Shown: positions 47,739 to 57,128, counted from the first letter of the stretch. The stretch: DNA of 64,000 nt from Geobacillus thermoleovorans (GCF_001610955.1 NZ_CP014335.1:3047001-3111000); one strand, 5' to 3'. Made by a program: numbers and translations. Notes: generated by a model from the sequence alone, not told the origin.

Positions 47739-50381
47739 TTATTTAGAAACAACGCCATCTTTAACTTTGTTGCCGTTAGCATCAACTAGGTTAGCTGATT
47801 TAAATTCAACAGTAATGCTATCAGATAAATTGAAGTCAGCAGAAGTTGTAACAGTCAGCTTACCATTTGCAGCTGAAACTGAAGCAGCTTTGTCTTCAAC
47901 GCCGTTAATCTTAACTGTTACACCAGTAACGCTTCCAGCTGCTGCATCTTTAATCGCTTCTGAGAAGTCAACTGTGAAAGTATTGCTATCAACTAAAGTT
48001 ATTTTAGTAGCAACAGGAGCTACACTTTCTTTTAATGGTACAAGAACAGTGGCTTTACCATCTTTTAAAGTATTTCCATTTGTATCAACTACATTTTTAA
48101 TTTCAAGCATATAGCTTCCGTTTGCTACGATAGAGCCTGCTGGTAAAGTAATTCTAACCTTCTTAGTTCCATCTACAAATTGAAGTTGAGTTCCTGCAGG
48201 TAGTGCTGCTCCACCTAGTTTATAGTTAGCTGCATTTAAAGCAGATGATGTGACATCAGTTGCATATTCTACTGTGAATACATTATTGTTATTAGGATCG
48301 ACAACAACTGGATTTGCAGCCAATACTAATGTAGCAGATGGCTGTTGTGCAGGAGCTTGATAATCAGCTGTATTGAAGTTAATAGTTAAATCATCAGCGA
48401 TTTTGTTTCCTGATAAATCAGCAACAGAATTTCCTGCTAGTTTAAATGAATAGCTAGAATTTTTGTCTAAATCTACAGAAATAGCAATAGTATTTGACTC
48501 AGTTCCTTCGATTTTGCCATTTCCATCTACATCTACACCAGAAGCAACATTAGTTAATTTTATAGGAGTTGCAGAAGTATAAAGGATACCGTTTTTAGAA
48601 GTAAGAGTGAAATCACCGTTAACTACTACTGGCTCATTGAATGTTAAGTAAACAACATCAGTATCATCTGTCTTAGCTGTGTCATCTGCTACAAGAAGTT
48701 TAGAAGAAACAGATACTAAAGATGGAGCAGTTTTGTCAGCAACTAAAGTAGCTCCAACAGAATAAGCTTCTCCAGCATTACCAGCTAAATCTTTATAAGA
48801 TTCTACTTTGACAGTAGTATTAACAAAAGCTTTTGTTCCAAGGACAGACTTTGCATCAAAAGTAAACTTAGTTTTATCATTAGCATCTTTTTCAGCATCT
48901 GTTAATAAGAACTCAGTAGTGCCAACAGTAACTTTTGCATACGCATCTAGAGTTCCGTCATTGTTAAAGTCTTGTTTGCTTAACTCTTCAGAGAAGTCAA
49001 CAGTTACCTTTGTTCCATTAACTGAAACAGCAACAGTTGGTTTTGTATTATCAACAACTGGCTTTTCAACAGTAAAGTTTAGAACAATAGGATTTGCAGT
49101 GTTTCCAGCAAAGTCTTTCGCTCCAACAATATCAACTCTGTAGGATTTCTCAGCTTCTAATCCTGTGATTGTTAAAGTATTACCGTTTAGAGTGTAGCTT
49201 CCACTCGTTAATTCAACACCATTTAAGCTGACAGTTCCTTCACTTTGTAGAGGTTCTGCAAAAGTAATAACTGCTGTTGTCCCTTTTGCTTGTACGGAAG
49301 TAACAGCCGGTGCTTCTGTATCAGCAAAAGTTAACAATTGATTGAACTCAGCAGTTTTAACGTTAGCATCTGCTTTAGTTGGGATAGGGAAAACAGTTAA
49401 TTTCGCATTGGAAACTTTAAGTTCATCAGCAGTTGTCAAAGTAACTGTTTTTCCATCTTCAGAAAGAACAGCGCTAGTAAAAGTTTCACCTTCTAATTTA
49501 TAGTTTGAAGTCTTTTCAGCTTCAGTTTTATCAACAGCTTTGTTGAACTTAACGACTAATTCTCTAGCGTTAATCGCACTTACACTCTCAACCTTCGGCG
49601 TCAATGCCGCTTCATACGCCGCATTGGCGTCTTGTGCTGCTTTTTGCAGTTCAGCTTTGAACGCATCGGTTACTTTCGATACGTATTGGTTGACTTGGTC
49701 AAGCGCAGCTTTCGCTTTGTCCAAGTTGCCGGCTTTGACGGCGTCTTGCGCTTCACGAGCTTTCATGGCAACGGTGATGTCGTAGATCAAGCTGTCGCGC
49801 AATGCTTGAGCATCGGCTTTGAACGTCGAACGGAGGAGTTCGCGCGTCGTTTGGCCGTATACGCGATCAAGGATGACCGTGCGCGTTTTGAGCTCGTACG
49901 AAATTTTGTGGTAGAGCTCTTCTGCTTTTTTCAGATCTTTCGCATCGACGGCTGCTTTGAGTTCTTGACGCATCGCGTCTAATTTTGTCGCATAGTTGTA
50001 AGCGTCGATGTACGTAGCCACGCGCGCTTCGCCCGATTTCGGGTTGGCTTTGAATACATACGTTTCGTATGTAGCTTGCAAGTCAGCCAAATACGCGTCT
50101 TTTTTCGCACCGCCGGCTTTGTTCACAACAGCGACAGCGTTCGCATACGCTTGTTTTGCTTTGTTGTAGGCTGCGTATACATCGTTAATGTCCGGGAATT
50201 GGCCCGTTTCCGTTACCGTGTGGCTGTACGTATAGTACGCTTGCTTCATTTGCGCTTTCGCTTGGCTGACGACCGTCGCAACGTCCGTGGCTGCTTGGGA
50301 AGCATGCGGGTTGGCTGCGACGAAAGCGCTCGCTGCTACAGCGCTGGCTGTGGCGAGTTTGACTGCTTTCTTTTTGTCCAT
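47739..50381 (-). CDS. S-layer protein (SbsC/SgsE/SbsD type)
   Basis: 880 residues from the ATG at 50379..50381; MDKKKAVKLATASAVAASAF is the signal peptide start typical of this family. After cleavage at about residue 30 an all-helical domain (about 31-257) corresponds to the SbsC domain that binds the secondary cell wall polymer: TYSHTVTETGQFPDINDVY, ARVATYIDAYNYATKLD, KTRTVILDRVYG. The rest (about 262-880) is a series of Ig-like domains (ELVVKFNKAVDKTEAEKTSN; repeated TVDFSE motifs) forming the lattice. The DNA changes from GC-rich to AT-rich near the domain border at about 49575. Very strong terminator and long structured leader fit an abundant mRNA. Export may use SecA2. Confidence 0.95.
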   Translation of the reverse strand: MDKKKAVKLATASAVAASAFVAANPHASQAATDVATVVSQAKAQMKQAYYTYSHTVTETGQFPDINDVYAAYNKAKQAYANAVAVVNKAGGAKKDAYLADLQATYETYVFKANPKSGEARVATYIDAYNYATKLDAMRQELKAAVDAKDLKKAEELYHKISYELKTRTVILDRVYGQTTRELLRSTFKADAQALRDSLIYDITVAMKAREAQDAVKAGNLDKAKAALDQVNQYVSKVTDAFKAELQKAAQDANAAYEAALTPKVESVSAINARELVVKFNKAVDKTEAEKTSNYKLEGETFTSAVLSEDGKTVTLTTADELKVSNAKLTVFPIPTKADANVKTAEFNQLLTFADTEAPAVTSVQAKGTTAVITFAEPLQSEGTVSLNGVELTSGSYTLNGNTLTITGLEAEKSYRVDIVGAKDFAGNTANPIVLNFTVEKPVVDNTKPTVAVSVNGTKVTVDFSEELSKQDFNNDGTLDAYAKVTVGTTEFLLTDAEKDANDKTKFTFDAKSVLGTKAFVNTTVKVESYKDLAGNAGEAYSVGATLVADKTAPSLVSVSSKLLVADDTAKTDDTDVVYLTFNEPVVVNGDFTLTSKNGILYTSATPIKLTNVASGVDVDGNGKIEGTESNTIAISVDLDKNSSYSFKLAGNSVADLSGNKIADDLTINFNTADYQAPAQQPSATLVLAANPVVVDPNNNNVFTVEYATDVTSSALNAANYKLGGAALPAGTQLQFVDGTKKVRITLPAGSIVANGSYMLEIKNVVDTNGNTLKDGKATVLVPLKESVAPVATKITLVDSNTFTVDFSEAIKDAAAGSVTGVTVKINGVEDKAASVSAANGKLTVTTSADFNLSDSITVEFKSANLVDANGNKVKDGVVSK

Positions 50382-50420
50382 AAAGCCCAAAATCCCCCTT
50401 CGTTTTTATGAAACTTTAGA

Positions 50421-50460
50421 GCAATGGGTACTAAACGTTTCCGTTTAGTAGATTCATTGC
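50421..50460 (-). promoter_or_regulatory. stable hairpin in the long S-layer mRNA leader
   Basis: On the minus strand GCAATG pairs with CATTGC and ACTAAACG pairs with CGTTTAGT around a GAAA tetraloop, 40 bases before the start codon. A TATTAT -10-like sequence lies near 50575..50583, giving a leader near 190 bases; the stretch 50382..50753 holds no gene. The fold may protect the message or tune translation. Confidence 0.6.
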
Positions 50461-50753
50461 CTAAAAGGTGCTAACATCAACCAATATCATCCTTGACGGC
50501 TAGATGCTGGGCTGATTAGAAAGCCTAGCATCTGTTGCTAGCACTTGAGCATAATTCCTCAATGCTCCACGTCTCCTATAATAATACATTTTTCTTCTAA
50601 ATTCTAGTCCTAAATACAAATTTTTTAGAGAATATGCCTTTGAAATTATTGCCATCGATGGCGACATTGATATGAATATGCCTGTAACAGAAATTTAGAA
50701 CGATATTTTGGCAGTTTGATGGTTTTGGTTGGCAAACATTTTGTGCAAAAACA

Positions 50754-51533
50754 TCAATCGTTTTTCTTCACCGTGACGTCCATCGGTTGGCCAAGCGTCA
50801 TTTTGACGACGTCATAGCGGTCATTCAAGTACAAATCGAGAAAGCGGAACTGTCCTGCGAATTGTTCCGGGCTGTTCGTGATGGAAAATTGCAGCTGCAT
50901 TGCGTAATCGCCGCTGTTGGCGAGCTGTTCGGCGATTTTTTCGATCTCTTCCTTCGGCACGTTGTACGCTTTTAAGTAAGAGATCGAGTCGGCGATCGCT
51001 TCGGCGTTGTCGTTGAAGAAAATGGAGAGCGTCACCGTTGCGCCGTCGATGCGGCCTTCAAGCGGCAATGACATATTTTGGCCGTATAAGTACCAGCCGA
51101 ACAGACGATTTCCTTTTTGCCGCTCAATGACGAACGGAACGGATTCATTTCCTGCCTGAAGAATGTATTGCCCTTTCAATGAGCGGGCGACAAGGGCGAG
51201 AAGTTCGTCTTTTGTGAACGGCACGTATTGGATGGCGTCCCCTTGTTTGGCATACAGTCCACCGCCGAGGCTGTAATAGACGGCGCCGCCTGCCCGTTTT
51301 TGGCTGTAGACGCGATACTCGCGCCCTTGTTTCACCGTCATGGCGGTCTGCCATGCCGCTCCGTTCAGGCGGTATAGAGGCGTGTCGCGCAAAATGGCGA
51401 CTTTGCCGATCATGCCTTGTTTCCATTGGACTTGCCCCCATTGGACGGCGGCGTCAACTGTTTGTCCATTTCCTCCGAGGGCGATGGCGGCGGCGAGGCA
51501 GATGGCGGCTGCCATTTGGGATGCATGTTTCAT
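50754..51533 (-). CDS. secreted protein with N-terminal anchor-like module
   Basis: 259 residues from the ATG at 51531..51533 (GAGGAGG 9 bases upstream). Signal peptide about 1-27. Residues about 30-120 are a diverged copy of the shared module (VQWGQVQWKQGMIGKVAIL, QGREYRVYSQK, YSLGGGLYAKQGDAIQY). The C-terminal half (about 125-259) is a mixed alpha/beta region beginning ARSLKGQYILQAGNESVPFV; it is not recognised. It is upstream of the S-layer gene in the same orientation, about 370 bases away, and probably separate. Inferred to be a lattice- or wall-associated protein. Confidence 0.7.
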   Translation of the reverse strand: MKHASQMAAAICLAAAIALGGNGQTVDAAVQWGQVQWKQGMIGKVAILRDTPLYRLNGAAWQTAMTVKQGREYRVYSQKRAGGAVYYSLGGGLYAKQGDAIQYVPFTKDELLALVARSLKGQYILQAGNESVPFVIERQKGNRLFGWYLYGQNMSLPLEGRIDGATVTLSIFFNDNAEAIADSISYLKAYNVPKEEIEKIAEQLANSGDYAMQLQFSITNSPEQFAGQFRFLDLYLNDRYDVVKMTLGQPMDVTVKKND

Positions 51534-51578
51534 CTTCGTTTTCCTCCTCATTTTGGTCATCGTTGTCGTTCCAGCATG

Positions 51579-52934
51579 CTAAAAGAACCGCTTCGCCCCC
51601 AAGTACCGCTGTTTCCAATACGATTGGTCGAGGCGGCTGATCGTCACGCCGGTCGAAGCGCCGCTATGGATGAACTGGCCGTTGCCGATATAGATGCCGG
51701 CGTGCGATGGGCCGTTGGTGGTCGTGGCGAAAAAGACGATGTCGCCGACTTCCGGGGCGGAAACCGATACGCCTGCATTCCACATCAAGGCGACGGTGCG
51801 CGGGATGGGGACGCCTTGTTGCTGGAACAGGTAGAAAATGAAGCCGCTGCAGTCAAATCCCTCTTCCGGCGCATCGCCGCCCCAAACGTATGGGGTTCCG
51901 AGCAGCTCAGCCGCATCGGCGACGAGTTCGATGACGTCCAGCTTCGCCGCAGGGGCTTGTCCGATCAGGCGCTCGTATGTTTCGCCGTCAACAATGCCGG
52001 TCGCTGGGAGTTTGGCCGCTTGTTGGAAACGGCGGACGGCATCGGCGGTGGCAGTGCCGTAGTAGCCGGTGATGGCCGTGTAGAAGTAGCCGAGCTCTTT
52101 CAGCTTTGTCTGAATGCGCTTGACGTCTTCGCCGAGCGCGCCGATTGAGAGGCGAACCGCCAGGCGCTCGCGCTCGATCGGTGCAGGCGGGGGTGTTTTC
52201 GCTTTTACTGCGCTCGCAAGGAGGGCAGCGGTTTGGTTGTCGACCGCGCCGGTCACTGGCAGGCCGTTGTCGCGTTGAAAGCGGCGGATGGCGTCGGCCG
52301 TCAGCACCCCATAGTAGCCGGTGATGTCCGAATACGTAAAGTAGCCGAGTTGTTTGAGCTGTTGCTGCAGCTCGCGGACTTCGTCGCCGCGCGCCCCAAC
52401 GGTCAGCGCCGCAGACGGTGAGGGCGAGGAACCTTCTTCTTTTTGCTTCAGCCGCTCAAGCGTCGCCCGGTCCGCCCGCCCGGTGGCGGGAAGCCCGTTC
52501 GCCCGTTGAAACTGCTTCACGGCATCGGCCGTCACCGCGCCATAGTAGCCGGTGATTTGCGGATAGCGAAAATAGCCGAGCTGTTTCAGCCGGCGTTGCA
52601 AATCACTGACGGCCGCGCCGCGGGAACCGATGGCGAGCGTGTCGTTTGACGCAGGCGCGCTTTTGAGCTTCGCGTAGGTGGCGTCATCGACGATGCCGGT
52701 GGCTGGCAAGTTCATCGCCCGTTGGAACGCTTTGACCGCTTCTTCGGTAATGGCGCCAAAGTAGCCGGTCGCTTGCGGATACGTGAAAAAGCCTTTTTCT
52801 TTCAAGCGCTGCTGGAGCTGTTTGATTTCAGGAGAACTCATGCCTTTCTTCCATTCCGCCGCTTGGCTCTCGTCCGGCGCGAGAAAAAAGGCAGAAGCCA
52901 TGGCAGCGGCGAAAACAACGTGATTCGGTTTCAC
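51579..52934 (-). CDS. NlpC/P60 cell-wall endopeptidase with four peptidoglycan-binding domains
   Basis: 451 residues. Signal peptide about 1-26. Four PG_binding_1 domains (about 32-90, 97-165, 175-242, 262-328), each with a variant of GYFGAITEEAVKAFQR and LPATGIVD. The C-terminal NlpC/P60 domain (about 335-450) has the catalytic Cys in GFDCSGFIF near residue 361 and His in SHAGIYIG near 411. Family enzymes cut D-Glu-diaminopimelate bonds in stem peptides. GTG start with GAGAGGG 7 bases upstream. It uses classical peptidoglycan-binding units rather than the shared anchor module. Likely role in wall turnover or cell separation. Confidence 0.93.
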   Translation of the reverse strand: MKPNHVVFAAAMASAFFLAPDESQAAEWKKGMSSPEIKQLQQRLKEKGFFTYPQATGYFGAITEEAVKAFQRAMNLPATGIVDDATYAKLKSAPASNDTLAIGSRGAAVSDLQRRLKQLGYFRYPQITGYYGAVTADAVKQFQRANGLPATGRADRATLERLKQKEEGSSPSPSAALTVGARGDEVRELQQQLKQLGYFTYSDITGYYGVLTADAIRRFQRDNGLPVTGAVDNQTAALLASAVKAKTPPPAPIERERLAVRLSIGALGEDVKRIQTKLKELGYFYTAITGYYGTATADAVRRFQQAAKLPATGIVDGETYERLIGQAPAAKLDVIELVADAAELLGTPYVWGGDAPEEGFDCSGFIFYLFQQQGVPIPRTVALMWNAGVSVSAPEVGDIVFFATTTNGPSHAGIYIGNGQFIHSGASTGVTISRLDQSYWKQRYLGAKRFF

Positions 52935-53116
52935 GGATGCGCCCTCTCCCTTCGCCGTCTGTTTCGTTTTTCATCTTTCATCGAGGCCTCATGCGGGATA
53001 GTTCCTCAGGCCGGCTTGACATCCCGCAGCCAAAAATAGTAATGTTCTATATTTTCAGTATAACGGACGAAAGCCATGAAAGGAAACGATTTTTTTTATT
53101 GGAAGAAGGAAGAAGT

Positions 53117-53626
53117 TTATGCGCCGGAACGGGGCATGCTTCGCTTCGGAGGCGACGGATACGTGAACAAATACGACACGCATCGATCGTCGACAAGGTA
53201 AATCGACTGCAGCACTTCATAAATGAGCTGTTTTTCCATCGCCAGCCATTCATCTGCGCGGATCGGGATGTATTTTTGCCTCGGTTCGTTCCACTCATAA
53301 AGGGCGACGGTAAACTTTTTTTGGCGAAGATCGAGCTTGACGATAAACATGTAAAGCTGGCTCGTGCATTTAAATACAAAATAGAGCTGGGCTTCCTTTG
53401 AGCAGGTGATCGTGCGGAACAGCGCCTCGCCTTCCGATGCAAAACGCATCCGTCCACCTTCGTTTTTCAGCGAGCGCAGCGAATCGGTGAAACTGGCCGG
53501 GGCGATCGTTTTCAGCCGCACGGAAAACGGATTTTTCATTTCCTTAATATAGATGTGGTACATTTTTTGGGCGTGTTTCTCCCCGTTTCGTTCACAAATG
53601 ACAAAATCGGCAAGATAGATGTTCAC
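53117..53626 (-). CDS. hypothetical protein, 169 aa
   Basis: Not recognised. Soluble, no signal peptide. GTG start with GGGGG 5 bases upstream. It has alternating strands and helices (LYFVFKCTSQLYMFIVKLDL; ADEWLAMEKQLIYEVLQSIY) and a C-terminal tail ending PKRSMPRSGA. A single gene on the minus strand between the NlpC/P60 gene and an XRE regulator. The gap 52935..53116 shows no gene. Codon use fits the genome, so it is probably real. Confidence 0.6.
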   Translation of the reverse strand: MNIYLADFVICERNGEKHAQKMYHIYIKEMKNPFSVRLKTIAPASFTDSLRSLKNEGGRMRFASEGEALFRTITCSKEAQLYFVFKCTSQLYMFIVKLDLRQKKFTVALYEWNEPRQKYIPIRADEWLAMEKQLIYEVLQSIYLVDDRCVSYLFTYPSPPKRSMPRSGA

Positions 53627-53834
53627 CTTGACCCCCTCTTTTTGGTTCGTAATTTCCTATTTTTAACTAATTGTACTATGTCCTTCCTGGACAAAAAAGA
53701 TGCCGAACGACGAAATCACGGACAAATCTGTTCTGATTTAGAAACAAAGATAGAAACGAGCGAAAAAGGAACAACCATTGACTCCATGCTTTTCTATCTT
53801 TAAAGAGTAATGATGAAAAGCGTGGTGACGAACG

Positions 53835-54242
53835 ATGACAAACTTGGGGGAGACGCTCAAACAACTGCGAAAACAACGGCGCTGGACACAGGAACAGCTG
53901 GCCGAGCAGCTGAACGTGTCGCGTTCGCAAATCAGCAAATGGGAAAACGGCAGCTTGCTTCCAGATGTGCAGTCGCTTGAGAAGCTATGCCAGCTGTTTG
54001 ATGTCAGCGCCGATTTTTTGCTTGGCGGCGAAACGCGCCAACGCGAGCTGTTGCGCGAAGTGACAGACATATACGGAACGGCGGACGTGCACGAAACGGT
54101 GCTCGCGGCGTTGGACTACTTGCTTCATAACCAAGAGATGAGCGAAGCGGTGTACACGCTCGCGAAGCTGCCGGATAAAAAGCGAAAACATGTCGAAACG
54201 ATGATCGTGACGATCGTGAAAGAGTGCTCCGAGCTCATTTAG
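53835..54242 (+). CDS. XRE-family transcriptional regulator
   Basis: 135 residues. N-terminal helix-turn-helix (about 5-60: LGETLKQLRKQRRWTQEQLA, VSRSQISKWENG, SLEKLCQLFDVSADFLLGG), followed by a helical C-terminal part (DVHETVLAALDYLLHNQEMS) that may dimerise or sense a signal. It resembles SinR/ImmR-type repressors in the DNA-binding half. RBS is weak (GGTGA). No operon partner is visible; targets are unknown. Confidence 0.9.
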   Translation: MTNLGETLKQLRKQRRWTQEQLAEQLNVSRSQISKWENGSLLPDVQSLEKLCQLFDVSADFLLGGETRQRELLREVTDIYGTADVHETVLAALDYLLHNQEMSEAVYTLAKLPDKKRKHVETMIVTIVKECSELI

Positions 54243-54262
54243 CTCCCCCATGCTGAAAAAAA

Positions 54263-54286
54263 GCGCTAACAACGACGTGCTAGCGC
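54263..54286 (-). terminator. terminator of ssbB
   Basis: GCGCTA with TAGCGC plus flanking pairs around a 12-base loop, followed on the minus strand by seven T. It lies about 75 bases after the ssbB stop. Confidence 0.7.
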
Positions 54287-54362
54287 CATCCGTTGGGGGA
54301 GTGTTTGGGGACACGTTCTTTCTCTTGGGGATTCGCTTTGAAAGGCATGTATGGGGAAACGA

Positions 54363-54710
54363 CTATACGTGCTCCGGCCATTCTGGTTTCTTTCCGGAGT
54401 GGAGAAATTGGACGGACTCCGCGACGACTTCGGTGACATAGACGCGTTGACCGTCTTTTTTATCGTAGCGGCGCGTTTGGATTCTCCCCGTCACCGCCAC
54501 CATCGATCCTTTTCGGCAATAATTGGCGGTATGTTCCGCTGTTTTCCGCCATAAAACGCATGGAACGAAATCGGCGTCAATCCCCCCTTCCGCGTTGCGG
54601 AAATTTCTCGCCACCGCCAGCGTGACAGTCGCGACGGCAGCCCCTTCGGCCGTGTAGCGAAGCTCGGGATCTTTCGTCAACCGGCCGACCAACACGACTT
54701 GGTTGATCAT
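54363..54710 (-). CDS. ssbB: single-stranded DNA-binding protein SsbB
   Basis: 115 residues from the ATG at 54708..54710 ([20 protein letters not shown]). A single OB fold with the expected [18 protein letters not shown] and [20 protein letters not shown] motifs. It lacks the acidic DDDIPF-type tail of the essential SSB, and the length matches SsbB (YwpH) of Bacillus, which protects incoming DNA during competence. It neighbours ywpF as in Bacillus. Residues upstream of this ATG in the longer frame include the RBS and are rejected. Confidence 0.9.
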   Translation of the reverse strand: MINQVVLVGRLTKDPELRYTAEGAAVATVTLAVARNFRNAEGGIDADFVPCVLWRKTAEHTANYCRKGSMVAVTGRIQTRRYDKKDGQRVYVTEVVAESVQFLHSGKKPEWPEHV

Positions 54711-54991
54711 GTGTTGGCGCATCCCCCCTTTCCTCCACCGCACCTTTATGATAACGAATCTCGTTTTGGGTCGTAAAATCGCGATTTTTGCATTTTTTTG
54801 CGCACTCTATGGATACAATTCAGCGAAAAAGGCGAAATCTTCGTCGACAATGGCGGGGCAAAATGGCGTTTTTGCCATCCGACGGAAAATATGCAGATCG
54901 TTTTTCAGCAGGAGGGGCGGCATCCCGTTTTTCTTCCCTCGTCCGCCTGTGCTATAATCTTGGATAAGACAACGGTAACGAGGTGGACGAG

Positions 54992-55432
54992 ATGAAAACG
55001 TTCAAGCTTGTCGGGCTCTCGGTCATCGACGACGACATGCACCGCCAAGACATCCCGTTTATTGACGGGTTGATCATCAACAAAGAAGACGGGCAAAACC
55101 GCTGGCTCGTGGAGGCGTATTTGGATGACGACTATGAGCCAATGTTTGTGAGCTTGCAGCGGCGTCCAGAGTTTCAACTGCAAGTGACGATCACCCACAC
55201 GAGCAACGACCCGGCCAACATGCTCGTCGCCGTCCGTTCGATCACGAAAATGAACGGCCACATTAGCGTCTTGATGGAAGGGCTGATGATCCCGCGGCGC
55301 ACCCATTTGGCGGAAGTCGTGCTGGCCGGCCTTGTCAAGAAAGGGCTGCAAGGCGAGGCGCTGCTTCAAGAGTTTCGCCAGCAAATGCATGAGCGAATCG
55401 ATGCCAAGGCGCCGCAGGAACGGAAAAGGTAA
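54992..55432 (+). CDS. ywpF: YwpF-family protein
   Basis: 146 residues from the ATG at 54992, with GAGGTG 6 bases upstream. MKTFKLVGLSVIDDD and the following DGLIINKEDGQNRWLVEAYL resemble the YwpF family of Bacillus, whose function is unknown. Cytoplasmic, no motif for an enzyme. The neighbourhood ssbB - ywpF - sortase recalls the Bacillus subtilis ywp region (from memory). The gene is divergent from ssbB and closes with its own terminator. Confidence 0.8.
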   Translation: MKTFKLVGLSVIDDDMHRQDIPFIDGLIINKEDGQNRWLVEAYLDDDYEPMFVSLQRRPEFQLQVTITHTSNDPANMLVAVRSITKMNGHISVLMEGLMIPRRTHLAEVVLAGLVKKGLQGEALLQEFRQQMHERIDAKAPQERKR

Positions 55433-55465
55433 AAGGCTGGAGAGCGCACTTTCCAGCCTTTTTGT
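55432..55465 (+). terminator. terminator of ywpF
   Basis: AAAGGCTGGA with TCCAGCCTTT, ten-bp perfect stem, followed by TTGTTT on the plus strand; it starts at the stop codon. Confidence 0.85.
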
Positions 55466-55488
55466 TTGCCTTCCTGCAGGCAAGTGGA

Positions 55489-56118
55489 TCATCCTCTTGG
55501 AAACGCCAGGGCATCAACCCGAACCGGGCGGGCGGTGACGATGCAGCGCTTCGGAGCGCGGCCGATGAGGCGAAACGGGTAGCACGTTGTCACCGTCAGC
55601 GTTGGGCGCGCTTTCTCGACCAAAACGGTCCGGTCGTCGTCATCGACGATGCGGATGTTGACGATGCGGTAATGGATGGCGGCGCGATCCGTCCGAATGA
55701 TAAGCGCATCGCCGATCTCAAGCTCGCCAAAGCGGCGGAACACAGTATCGCGGTGCCCGGATAGCACGACATGCCCTCGTCCCCCCGGCCAATCGCTCGC
55801 TGGATAATGGCCGACACCTCGGCGCAATTCTTGTTCGCGGACGCCTTCATACACGGGAATCGCCGCCCCGAGCTTTGGGATGGCGAGTTCACCAAGGTAG
55901 ACGCCAAGCGGTGCGTCTTTTTGCGCCGAACGTTCCGCTGGAAGGCTTGCGGCCGGCGGTGAGGAAGGCGCAGGAGCATCCCGCTTGACCGCCATCCAGC
56001 CGACGGTGTACCAATAGCCGTTCCAACCGGCCATCGCCGCTCCGATGACGATCGCCGCCAGCGCCGCCCATTGGGCGGCCCGGCGCCCCCACGAAACCCG
56101 CGCGGGCTTGCCGTTCAC
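55489..56118 (-). CDS. class D sortase
   Basis: 209 residues. One N-terminal membrane helix (about 13-35), then the sortase domain (about 65-205): GVYLGELAIPKLG start, His in LSGHRDTVF near 121, catalytic Cys in TVTTCYPF near 179, Arg in APKRCIVT near 190. GTG start with AAAGGGTG inside the end of the upstream gene. It is placed 6 bases after a gene for an LPETA-bearing surface protein, so it probably cleaves and attaches that substrate to the wall. Confidence 0.9.
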   Translation of the reverse strand: MNGKPARVSWGRRAAQWAALAAIVIGAAMAGWNGYWYTVGWMAVKRDAPAPSSPPAASLPAERSAQKDAPLGVYLGELAIPKLGAAIPVYEGVREQELRRGVGHYPASDWPGGRGHVVLSGHRDTVFRRFGELEIGDALIIRTDRAAIHYRIVNIRIVDDDDRTVLVEKARPTLTVTTCYPFRLIGRAPKRCIVTARPVRVDALAFPRG

Positions 56119-56124
56119 GTTCCT

Positions 56125-57024
56125 TCACCCTTTCAGCCGCCTGACCCGCCGGTAAAGAAGGAACCCGGCGGAAGCGAGCATCAGTCCGGCCAACGTATAG
56201 GTCAAATACGGTGACGCCGTCTCCGGCAGTTTTTCCCCATACATCTTTCCTTTCATCTCTACAGCGAGCAGCCCCGCGTCAATGCCTTTCTCCCCCGCGC
56301 GGACGATGTAGCCCGATGTCAACATCTCCCGCGTTATGGCGATATCGGCGACCTCCTCGCCTTGGCGGTTGTACAATCGAATGCGGATCGGCTCCGCTCC
56401 GGCCGCCTTTATGTCCGGCTCGTCCGCCTCAAGTTTAAGCAAGCGAAGCCCCTCTTCCCACATCGCCCGCAGTTTGCGGCGCTCTGTTTCCGTCCACGGC
56501 CCTTCCATCTCCGCAAACGGACGCAGCCGTTCACGAAGCGCCGCCAGCCGCCCAGCTAACTGCGGGTCGTCAAGCGAGGCAATATGGCGGGTGAGGGCGC
56601 GCACTTCTTGTTCCGTCATCCCGAGCGCCCCAAGCAAGTCGTTGATTTGCTGCATGGCGGCGTTGTGCTGCGAGTAAAAACGGATGGCCCGGTCTAAGTC
56701 TTCGACAAATGTGTAGTCTTGCACCGTTTCGCCAAACTGGCCAAGCAGCGCCTCGAGCTCCTCAACCGTCAGCCCGTGCCGGCGCAGAACGGCATGAAGC
56801 CGCTCGTCAGTGATGGGTGTGCCGAGCCATTGTTTCATCTCATCCATGGTGCGAAAATCGGCGGCTGTCAAGCCGTATTGATCCAAATAAGCCAACAGGT
56901 CGCTCACTGTCCAGCCGATGCTCTCAGCGTACTGCTCAAGCTCGCTTCGGCTGATGGCCGCCGCCCCAGCCGGAAACGAAGCGAAAACGGCGACAAGCAC
57001 AGCCATTCCTAGCCATTGCCGCAT
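56125..57024 (-). CDS. processed acidic surface protein with LPxTA sorting signal
   Basis: 299 residues from the ATG at 57022..57024 (GGAGG 8 bases upstream). Signal peptide about 1-22. The mature region is acidic and helical, with repeated short units (EQYAESIGWTVSDLLAYLDQ; RRHGLTVEELEALLGQFGE; DLLGALGMTEQEVRALTRHI). The C-terminal sorting signal is LPETA, then a membrane helix (SPYLTYTLAGLMLASAGFLL) and RRVRR. The usual LPxTG is replaced by LPxTA, the form paired with class D sortases; the sortase gene follows directly. Function at the surface is unknown. Confidence 0.88.
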   Translation of the reverse strand: MRQWLGMAVLVAVFASFPAGAAAISRSELEQYAESIGWTVSDLLAYLDQYGLTAADFRTMDEMKQWLGTPITDERLHAVLRRHGLTVEELEALLGQFGETVQDYTFVEDLDRAIRFYSQHNAAMQQINDLLGALGMTEQEVRALTRHIASLDDPQLAGRLAALRERLRPFAEMEGPWTETERRKLRAMWEEGLRLLKLEADEPDIKAAGAEPIRIRLYNRQGEEVADIAITREMLTSGYIVRAGEKGIDAGLLAVEMKGKMYGEKLPETASPYLTYTLAGLMLASAGFLLYRRVRRLKG

Positions 57025-57128
57025 TCGTTCTTCCTCCCTTCCGCTTTCTTTGACGTACATTGGTAGTATTTTCCGAACATGCCGCTCTTATGTACGCCAA
57101 CCAGCGAAAAAAGAAGAAAGCTCGGCTT

